NCBI GenBank assembly: GCA_031216445.1
Contig: CM062218.1
Location: 20,931,501 to 20,995,500, forward strand
Origin: Lateolabrax maculatus
Taxonomy: Eukaryota; Chordata; Actinopteri; Acropomatiformes; Lateolabracidae
DNA length: 64,000 nucleotides
Reading direction: 5' to 3'
The notes under the pieces are model-generated. The model was not told the origin of the DNA, did not search any database, and worked only from the letters and a program-made list of their open reading frames with translations. A program made the position numbers and the translations under genes. Shown here piece by piece: positions 58,010 through 64,000 of the stretch (positions are counted from its first letter, which is position 1; each line of letters begins with the position of its first letter).

Positions 58010-58614
58010 GATGCACTCGCCAGCGGTCTTTGTTCACTGTGACTGGTGAAAGTATGTCAGTGGGTTACACCGACACCCGCGCCGGGCTGCGGGGAGGAGG
58101 AGCCGGTCAACTGGGTCACATGGTCGCACACTGCCTGCTCACTCGGAACAGTCGCTGCTCAACCAGTCCACCGAGCCGCTGGAACTGCGCCTTTATCGCT
58201 GCCCCGTTTTTCCCCTTCCTGTAGCGTCTCTGGATGGAATATTTTCTAGATACAGCTCGATCCCTCTGAAAACAGACGAGTGCTGTTTGTTCCCCTGCAC
58301 CTCGGAGGACGAACAGCTACCCTTTCGACGTCGACGAAACCGGTCTGAAAACTTGCTACATCGGTTTTATGTGCGAGATTTTTCTTCTTCCCGTGTAATT
58401 AAACCCTCTCTGGTTTGTCCGTCACCACCCTCCCAAGTGTTTGTTTCGGTTTTTTTACCGGGTTTGGGTGTCGTTCATTTAAATGCTGTAGCTGAACAGC
58501 CAGTTTCTCGACCCGGATCCATCAGCGACTTTTCAGTTGCTGAACACAAACAGAAACACGGCTTCGGCACTGAGGTAGCACAGGAGGAGCAAAACCCCCC
58601 AAAACTCACAGGAC
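58010..58614 (+). promoter_or_regulatory. nr1d2: nr1d2 promoter and 5' UTR (CpG-rich)
   Basis: CpG content rises from about 58,060 and stays high to about 59,250. The TSS is not resolved; no clear TATA box. The 117-codon frame here (58287-58637) is out of frame with nr1d2 and is 5' UTR. A RORE-like site lies at 58108-58118. Confidence 0.65.
58108..58118 (+). promoter_or_regulatory. nr1d2: RORE-like site in nr1d2 promoter
   Basis: CAACTGGGTCA matches WAWNTRGGTCA at 10 of 11 positions. CGGTCA (58104-58109) and GGGTCA (58113-58118) also form a direct repeat with a 3-bp gap. ROR and Rev-erb proteins bind such sites, so feedback on the gene itself is plausible. Confidence 0.4.
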
Positions 58615-58633
58615 ATGGAGTCGACCAAAGCGG
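58615..58633 (+). CDS. nr1d2: nr1d2 coding exon 1
   Basis: Six codons (MESTKA) plus one base; donor GTAAGT. Short coding first exons with a split Gly before GVIAY are as in Rev-erb genes. Confidence 0.9.
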
Positions 58634-61600
58634 GTAAGTGTGCGTTCACCCCAATTCAAACGAATATGGCTGCAGCTCGTTACGACGGGCTTCATGTAGC
58701 GGTCGCATCCTGCTGCTGGGTTTAGTGAAAATACGATTTTGGACCAGAAAGTAGCACGGTTGTCATAAATGAGGGCACGTTCGTGTCTTACATTTCGATA
58801 ACTTTAAACATTAAAGGTCGTAGGAGCCGGTGTGTCGGGGTTGAAGCGGTGTAGGAGTACCCGCGGGCTGCGGTCGTTGCCGAGGTGGACCACCTCCGCC
58901 AGCGCCGCAGTCGTCTCCCCTCACATGGACCGTCAGCCTAGCCATGTGCGCCCGTGTTTACGCTCCCCGTGCGTCGCCGCTCATTGGCCGAGAGGCGCCG
59001 TGACGCGGCCGTTGCATAATCCCTCCCGCGGAGCTGGCGCGGGGCGCCGCGGCGGGGACACGTGAGGCGGGCCGCGGGGACACGTGAGGCGGGCCGCGCT
59101 GACCCAGTTCTCCCGGGGAGGAACAGGCTTGCTCCACGTGGGGGCGTGTTGAGAAAACGTGCAAAAGCTGCGGTGCGTTCACGGCCCGTGGGGTGTGCAG
59201 GCGTCAATGTGCATCGTGCGGCGTTAATTCGGACGCCCAACTCAGTTTTCATGTGACTTTGACGTTGACATGGTTGATGATTGAGGCACATTAATAATAG
59301 AAAAATACTTGTAGAGTGTTACATACCCTCTATAGAACTAAAATGAATGATTTCTATTACATGTCGCTTTATGACGACAGGTTGCAGAAATCACATTCTG
59401 CACACAAACGACTCTAAAGTATATGTTTTACTAGGCCAAGACTTTTGTGTTGAAAAGTTGACATTTCCCATGGGTCTTGAATGCAGCACTTTTTCTGAAC
59501 GCAATCTTCCAGTTTTGTCAAGTTGGATGGAGTGAACCAAACCAAGACAAGTTTGGCCACTTGATCCTCCATATTAATCCTATAACTTGTTAACTTCTGC
59601 ACTATAACACTCTGCAATTATATTCTAAGCAGGATTTATAAATGTTAAATTTGGAGGAGACAGCCTTGTTACTATCAATACAATTTGAAGTGATTAATGG
59701 TATTTTGATGAGACATTACGTTTTTATGTACGTAATGTCACCCTATTCTTGAAATGTTGTGAATGGTATTAATTAAAGGCATGCATATTTTCTGTGAAAA
59801 TTTTATGTCATCGAGTTGGTTGAAGTGGGATTTTAATTGGGCCAGAACTGATGACTAAAAACCACTTTTTTGTATTACCTGTCCCTTTTTATCTGGAAAA
59901 TATGTGGTACAGTCAAACTATTTTTCCCAGTCCACTTTGATGCCAGTACTGCTATTTATTAATGAATAATAAAAAACTTAACTGAAAGGAATGCAGTTTC
60001 TTACTTGAGATGAAATATATCAGTACTGCTAGTACTGTTCTGCTGGGTGAAATAAAACCCATTCTTTTAGAATGTGTTTTGGTTCTAGATCCATTTGATA
60101 AGGAGCCTGTGTATGTGAAAGTCTGGCCCGTCCCTGCAGCCAATCTACTACACACACCCATGTGAAGCTGACATTATGTAATGGCTGTTACCTAATCATT
60201 GAGCCTGGCAGGGGAAGAAATCAGGTCAGCCTATGTTGAGGGTTAAAAAAACTGGCTCAGCAGCAGCACCAGCCTGCCTGCTCGGCTCCTACTGGCTGAG
60301 GAAGCTGTTGTTGTATTACGATCTGCCCTCTTTATGTTAAGCATGTTGGTTCCACAGCAAACCTGCCTGGGGTTGGTGATAGAGGGAAAAGAAAACAGCA
60401 GGGAGCGTGAGCAGTGATAGCCACCATGGCAGAGCAGACAAAGAAAAAAGCGCCACCTACAGAAGCTTGAATATCATTAACGGAAAATCAAAGGATGAAA
60501 GCGTCACAGTGCTGGACACAGTATTTGATAGATTGGTGTTAAATCACTATAACACCAAAAGAATTGGAGGTTAATGATACCAGACAAATTTGATTTGGTT
60601 TCAAGTTCATTTTAAGGATAAGGCTGGCTTTATCTTAAATTGTCTTCCCTGTCTTGTCCGTGGCACTCAATGCCATTGGCCCATACTGAAGACATCAATC
60701 TTATAAATATATAGTTTAATTTTTGAAAGTAAGGCTTAGTGATTTCTTAACAGCTGGTCATTGTAGTTTTAGCAAACGTTTCTCAAACAGGAGGAAATGG
60801 TGCATTTATTGACAATTTCCTGCATTGGATTATTACACAATTATTTATGTAGTATTTCTTGCAGCAGGACAGTGTATGTGGGATTGAGTCAAAATAAACT
60901 GCAGTGTGTGTGTGTGTGTGTGTAGGAACATGTCACCCAGTGCAGCAGTGTGGCTCATTGATGTGTTTTTGGACAATAATGGAGTGAAATAAAAATGTCC
61001 TGCGCAGAGTTAACATTGAGTTGCTGTTGCATCATGGCCCCCTTTTTTCTCTCTGCCGTTGTACACCAGGAGGCGTAATAGCCTATATCAGCTCATCCAG
61101 CTCCGCATCCAGCCCGGAGTCGTGCCACAGCGACTCTTCCAACGGCAGCTATCAGTCGTCCTCCCCGCCCCACGGCTCTTCGCCCGGCCGCCACCAACTG
61201 GGTCAGCCGGCTGACCCCGCACTCCCCGCTGGGGGCCAGAACCTTCCAGGCCCTCAGAAAAGCGGACGCTCCTCCTCCACCGCAAAATGTGGCATCACAA
61301 GTAAGACTGTCACTACATGCTGTGTTTTTGAGAACTGTACTGATCTTACCAGTGTTCTTTAACTTCAGGGGCGAGCTGTCAGCTAAATTTAATGAAATGG
61401 TTAAAAAGGAGTTGACGAATTGTAAGAATATGTTTTTGTATCAAAAAGAAATCAACGGCCTGGTGCTGCTGTGTAAGGTGTGTGGCGACGTGGCCTCTGG
61501 TTTCCACTACGGCGTCCATGCCTGTGAGGGCTGCAAGGTGAGGGCAGCTCTCCGAAACAACACCCCACCACACACACACCGAGTCAGAATCATTTTCACT

Positions 61601-64000
61601 GCAACGCAGTGGTGGGTGTTGCGGTGACTTTGGGCATTAGTTGAAGTGGGTCACCCCCTGCGAAGCCATCTATGCAACTACAAGCTGAGACTCAGTGAAA
61701 CTGGTTCACTCTCCCCATATTTATATCAGCTACCCCTCATACTTCACATTGCTGTGTGGCCTAGTTAAATGTGGAGGAGCAGTGCACAGTGACAAACACA
61801 CCACAGTACGCCACACACGCACATTTTTAAAAGATACTTTGGTTTGCCAATATTATACAGTTTTACTATAATTCAGAACCGCAAGAAATGCAAATAATTT
61901 GACTGTTATTGGACAGGAATGTGCTAAAATTAAAAGACCTCTGTCATCACTGTGTGCTGTTTGTCTTTGTGAACACACAGGGCTTCTTCAGGAGGAGCAT
62001 CCAGCAGAACATCCAGTATAAGAAGTGCCTTAAGAACGAGAGCTGCCCCATCATGAGGATCAACAGGAACCGCTGCCAGCAGTGCCGCTTCAAGAAATGC
62101 CTGATGGTGGGGATGTCCAGAGACTGTGAGTATCTGTCCTACTTATGCAGCCAAAGCCGAGATGTTTAGATTTCCAATCCCATAGTTATTAAATCCTACA
62201 ATTCCCATGATTCAACTTGATGGCATAATTTTGCTACATTTGGGCCCACATCTTTCAAGCTCCTCGCCCCCAGTTTGTAATGGAGACTCTCTTTAACAAA
62301 TTTGTAGTCTCCCAGTCCCAGCTGAGATCTCCCTGATGACATCACCATGCCATTATCTGGGTTATTTTCTCAGACGTGACAAAAGTTCCACCACAGTCAC
62401 AGATGCCCAGTAAATCTTGTATCAAGTATCTCGATGGGTAAAATTGATTGAGTGCCCCTTTAATAATGTTCGTATGATCATTTGAAGCTAACTGGGTTTT
62501 TTTGTGCAAAATATTTGTACTTAAAAAAGTTACATTGAGCTTGTATAACTCAACACTGTAAAAAATAAAGGTGCATCCTTCTGAAACGACTCTCCCCGAA
62601 CTGTTCAGCTGTTCGCTTTGGCCGAATCCCCAAGCGGGAGAAACAGCGCATGCTACTGGAGATGCAGAGTGCCATGAACAACATGATGAACAACAGCCAG
62701 CTGCACAGCCAGCTGCACAGCAGCCAGGGGCTACCTATCGGCAAACCACTGCCGGCCAGTGCCACACAGCCTACCTCCGAGGACGCCGGCCCTGCCCCTT
62801 CCTGCTCTCCATCCAGCCAATCAGACTCCAGTTCTGATCCCGAACCTGCCGTGGCCATGGACACCAGCTCAAGCTCTGACTCGCCCAGCACACCGGACAG
62901 CGGGGAGGAGGAAGTGATCGGCTCGGTCACCAGGGCCCACCAGGAGACCTTCATGTATAACCAGGAGCAGAGCAGCCTGACTGCTGAAGCCCCGCCCCCC
63001 GCCGCCACCCTGAACAATGCCTCTGCGAAAAACACCACCAACCACCGGGCCGAGGAACAGCAGGACTCCTGGAACCACCACAACAACCTGGTAACCATGG
63101 CAGCAGAGGACCCACCCTCCAGCCTAGGCTCCCAGGGCCAGGAGGATAACACCACTAACCACTGCCCCTTTAGACTGTCCAGGAGCGCTGCCACCAGCCA
63201 CTGTCCAGCCTACACACACGGAGCTTTCAGAGCTCCGTCCACAGAGGGCCCCGCCAATGGGGCCTACAACGGGCCCCTGTGGAGAGGAGGCAACAGAATG
63301 CATCTGGTAAGATAGAAAGGTGTAGCAATAACAATACTACTACAACATGCTTTAATTATGGAATTAAAGTTTACTGAAATACTATTTTAGACGTCAATGA
63401 TAAGAAACAAACTAAATTAGAATACAATAAGATAAAATAATACGATTAATCAAATCATAGGTAAGGGAAATGGCAATAAAATCAGAAGAAATGAATGGCT
63501 CCAGAAAACATGAAAGCTGCATAGAAATCAGTAACTGCCTCTATTACAGGAGTAATATGCACTACAGTGGTGCAACTTCCAAAAAAATGAAACATTTATC
63601 TTGGTCTTAGAATCATGTAAATCAGCATTAATTGACTTTATGGCCACCTGGGGGCAACAAAGCAAACAAAACATCTCATGACACGTAATGATTTAATCCA
63701 ATGTTAATATAAAAAATATTTTGAATGCAGCTTTATTTCACTTTATGTTTTACATAACTCAGTGGAAAAGAGTTCTGGGGTAATAAATCAGTGGTGCCCA
63801 TTGAAGTCCAGAAGCAAAGCTGTTTTGAACTGAATTCTTTGTATTGAATTTGACAGTTTTAACCTCCAATAGAAGGTGGATTTTATTAGGATAGATAAGA
63901 CTGTAATTTCTGATTATTAGGATCTCTTTTATTTTTCCTAAACAAACCGTATTATATTCTCTGTCCTCCGTCCTGCCCTCAGGTCTGTCCGATGAACCTG
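58615..64000 (+). CDS. nr1d2: nr1d2: nuclear receptor Rev-erb beta, first 400 codons (continues past the window)
   Basis: A haem-binding nuclear receptor that represses transcription (with NCoR) at RORE sites and forms the second loop of the circadian clock. The exons 58615-58633, 61070-61300, 61449-61537, 61981-62125, 62609-63306 and 63983-64000 join in frame to 1200 nt. Residues 1-83 form the Ser-rich A/B region (GGVIAYISSSSSASS is a Rev-erb signature). The C4 DNA-binding domain has zinc cysteines 92, 95, 109, 112 and 129, 135, 145, 148 and the P box EGCKG. The C-terminal extension SVRFGRIPKREKQRML starts at 162. A low-complexity hinge follows, with EEEVIGSVTRAHQETFMYNQEQ typical of NR1D2. 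The ligand-binding domain is outside the window. Fish may have two copies (a/b); which one this is cannot be told here. The start ATG has a good Kozak context (GACATGG). Confidence 0.96.
59059..59064. promoter_or_regulatory. nr1d2: E-box CACGTG (1 of 3)
   Basis: A palindromic canonical E-box, the binding core of CLOCK:BMAL1 and USF/MYC proteins, in the CpG-rich start of nr1d2 intron 1. Confidence 0.7.
59081..59086. promoter_or_regulatory. nr1d2: E-box CACGTG (2 of 3)
   Basis: Second unit of the 22-bp duplication, with the same flanks (GGA before, AGG after). Confidence 0.7.
59135..59140. promoter_or_regulatory. nr1d2: E-box CACGTG (3 of 3)
   Basis: CTCCACGTGGGG, 54 bp after the second site and outside the duplication. 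Confidence 0.7.
59712..59739. repeat. nr1d2: Short inverted repeat GACATTACG...CGTAATGTC
   Basis: Nine-bp perfect arms with a 10-bp spacer. Each arm contains a CGTAA half of a PAR-bZIP site. Arms this short occur by chance in 64 kb. Confidence 0.7.
60173..60182. promoter_or_regulatory. nr1d2: D-box (PAR-bZIP/NFIL3 site)
   Basis: ATTATGTAAT fits RTTAYGTAAY at all ten positions, the site for DBP/TEF/HLF and NFIL3. Confidence 0.5.
60218..60228 (+). promoter_or_regulatory. nr1d2: RORE-like site
   Basis: AAATCAGGTCA has a perfect AGGTCA half-site with an A/T-rich 5' extension (10 of 11 to WAWNTRGGTCA), 35 bp after the D-box. Confidence 0.45.
60735..60990 (+). repeat. Dispersed repeat, copy 2 (partner at 9410-9665)
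   Basis: Same block order as copy 1, interrupted by a short (GT)n at 60906-60924. Class unknown. Confidence 0.65.
61070..61300 (+). CDS. nr1d2: nr1d2 coding exon 2 (A/B region)
   Basis: 231 nt, acceptor ACACCAG, donor GTAAGA. It completes Gly7 and encodes GVIAYISSSSSASSPESCH... to AKCGIT plus one base. Ser/Pro/Gly-rich and likely disordered. Confidence 0.92.
61301..61448 (+). other. nr1d2: nr1d2 intron 2 (148 bp) with competing acceptors
   Basis: Three AG sites compete. 61368 has a good pyrimidine tract but leads to a stop. 61382 is in frame and adds 22 codons. 61448 has a weak tract but restores the conserved ITK-NG-VLLCK sequence, and is the one chosen. Confidence 0.75.
61449..61537 (+). 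CDS. nr1d2: nr1d2 coding exon 3 (first zinc finger)
   Basis: 89 nt. The split codon A|AA gives K84, so the protein reads GITKINGLVLLCKVCGD, matching ITKLNGMVLLCK of NR1D1 and VTKFSGMVLLCK of human NR1D2. It ends after EGCK at donor GTGAGG. Confidence 0.82.
61538..61980 (+). other. nr1d2: nr1d2 intron 3
   Basis: 443 bp; nothing further recognised. Confidence 0.9.
61981..62125 (+). CDS. nr1d2: nr1d2 coding exon 4 (second zinc finger)
   Basis: 145 nt, acceptor ACACAG. Encodes GFFRRSIQQNIQYKKC...GMSRD plus the first base of Ser162; donor GTGAGT. Cys129, 135, 145 and 148 bind zinc. Confidence 0.96.
62126..62608 (+). other. nr1d2: nr1d2 intron 4
   Basis: 483 bp. It contains CTACAATTCCCATGATTC (62196-62213), a partial ZNF143-like match. 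No other feature. Confidence 0.85.
62609..63306 (+). CDS. nr1d2: nr1d2 coding exon 5 (CTE and hinge)
   Basis: 698 nt, acceptor GTTCAG, donor GTAAGA. Encodes S-VRFGRIPKREKQRMLLEMQSAM, then a Ser/Pro/Gln/Asn-rich hinge of about 210 residues ending NRMHL. The conserved EEVIGSVTRAH block is at about residues 260-275. The opposite-strand frame of 214 codons is a shadow. Confidence 0.96.
63307..63982 (+). other. nr1d2: nr1d2 intron 5
   Basis: 676 bp of AT-rich DNA ending CCCTCAG; nothing else seen. Confidence 0.9.
63983..64000 (+). CDS. nr1d2: nr1d2 coding exon 6, first 18 nt (cut by window edge)
   Basis: VCPMNL follows NRMHL in frame, as in human RMHLVCPMSKSP, where the ligand-binding region begins. 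Confidence 0.88.

Larger units (their letters stand above)
59055..59098 (+). repeat. nr1d2: Perfect 22-bp tandem duplication, each unit with one E-box
   Basis: Units 59055-59076 and 59077-59098 are identical and each reads GGGACACGTGAGG followed by CGGGCCGCG. The duplication places two CACGTG cores exactly 22 bp apart. Confidence 0.95.
58634..61069 (+). other. nr1d2: nr1d2 intron 1, with clock-type elements
   Basis: 2.4 kb. The first 600 bp are CpG-rich and carry three E-boxes (59059, 59081, 59135). A D-box and RORE-like site lie at 60173-60228, an inverted repeat at 59712-59739, and a dispersed repeat at 60735-60990. Confidence 0.85.

Noticed and set aside
58287..58637. 117-codon frame over the nr1d2 start
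   Set aside because: It is in a different frame from MESTKA-GGVIAY, lacks family similarity, and lies in GC-rich 5' UTR where open frames are expected.
59712..59739. Inverted repeat as a functional double D-box
   Set aside because: Each arm has only part of the RTTAYGTAAY site, and 9-bp arms are expected by chance at this scale.
61369..61448. Starting nr1d2 exon 3 at the first good-looking acceptor (61369) or taking the whole open frame 61289-61627 as coding
   Set aside because: Joined to exon 2 it gives a stop within about 15 codons. Only the 61448 acceptor gives the conserved GITKINGLVLLCK junction in frame.
62550..63194. 214-codon minus-strand frame
   Set aside because: Shadow of nr1d2 exon 5, whose GC-rich Ser/Pro codons leave the other strand open.
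1..64000. CRISPR arrays, operons, insertion sequences, phage or toxin genes
   Set aside because: Everything seen is vertebrate: split genes, poly(A) signals, MITEs and microsatellites. No regularly spaced direct repeats or prokaryotic gene layout.

Overview
The window reads as nuclear DNA of a teleost fish, probably a spiny-rayed species. It has GT-AG split vertebrate genes, many long CA/GT microsatellites and many short non-autonomous DNA transposons of types common in fish. Gene content and order match human 3p24: UBE2E2 > UBE2E1 > < NKIRAS1, then RPL15 > NR1D2 >, with THRB expected beyond the right edge. No viral, bacterial, CRISPR or tRNA gene is evident.

Layout. (1) 1-24,420: 3' part of a UBE2E-class ubiquitin-conjugating enzyme gene, ube2e2 by synteny (+). 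Its three last coding exons lie at 7961, 16586 and 23648, and its 5' exons lie outside the window. (2) 24,421-28,140: intergenic, mostly mobile-element remains. (3) 28,140-44,120: complete ube2e1 (+), with a CpG-rich promoter, five coding exons, a 202-residue product and a 12-kb second intron holding a LINE fragment, a SINE-like piece and microsatellites. (4) 44,190-48,330: complete nkiras1 (-), three coding exons, 192 residues, tail-to-tail with ube2e1. Its probable 3' UTR contains a palindromic foldback element of about 1 kb. (5) 48,769-52,340: complete rpl15 (+), 204 residues, with a pyrimidine-tract (TOP) start, head-to-head with nkiras1 across about 440 bp carrying ZNF143-type motifs. (6) 52,340-58,000: intergenic, with three of the four copies of one hAT-like MITE family. 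(7) 58,010-64,000: 5' two thirds of nr1d2 (Rev-erb beta, +). Its first 400 codons include the full DNA-binding domain; the ligand-binding domain lies beyond the window.

The genes do not form a pathway. They are an E2 pair with near-identical catalytic cores, a kappaB-Ras small GTPase, a ribosomal protein of the large subunit, and a haem-regulated circadian repressor, kept together by ancient synteny.

Strongest observations: (a) ube2e2 and ube2e1 have identical catalytic exons, identical even at silent sites, while their introns are unrelated, which points to recent gene conversion; (b) nr1d2 intron 1 carries three perfect CACGTG E-boxes within 82 bp, two of them in a perfect 22-bp tandem duplication, and further in a D-box next to a RORE-like site; (c) the foldback element starts about 145 bp after the nkiras1 stop codon; (d) a four-copy MITE family has readable 8-bp target-site duplications, and one copy is nested in another element; (e) an expanded Ser/His/Gln tract, with a pure CAG repeat, lies in the UBE2E1 N-terminus.

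All calls come from reading the sequence. Exon boundaries were checked by reading frame and splice dinucleotides. UTR ends, TSSs and repeat limits are approximate.
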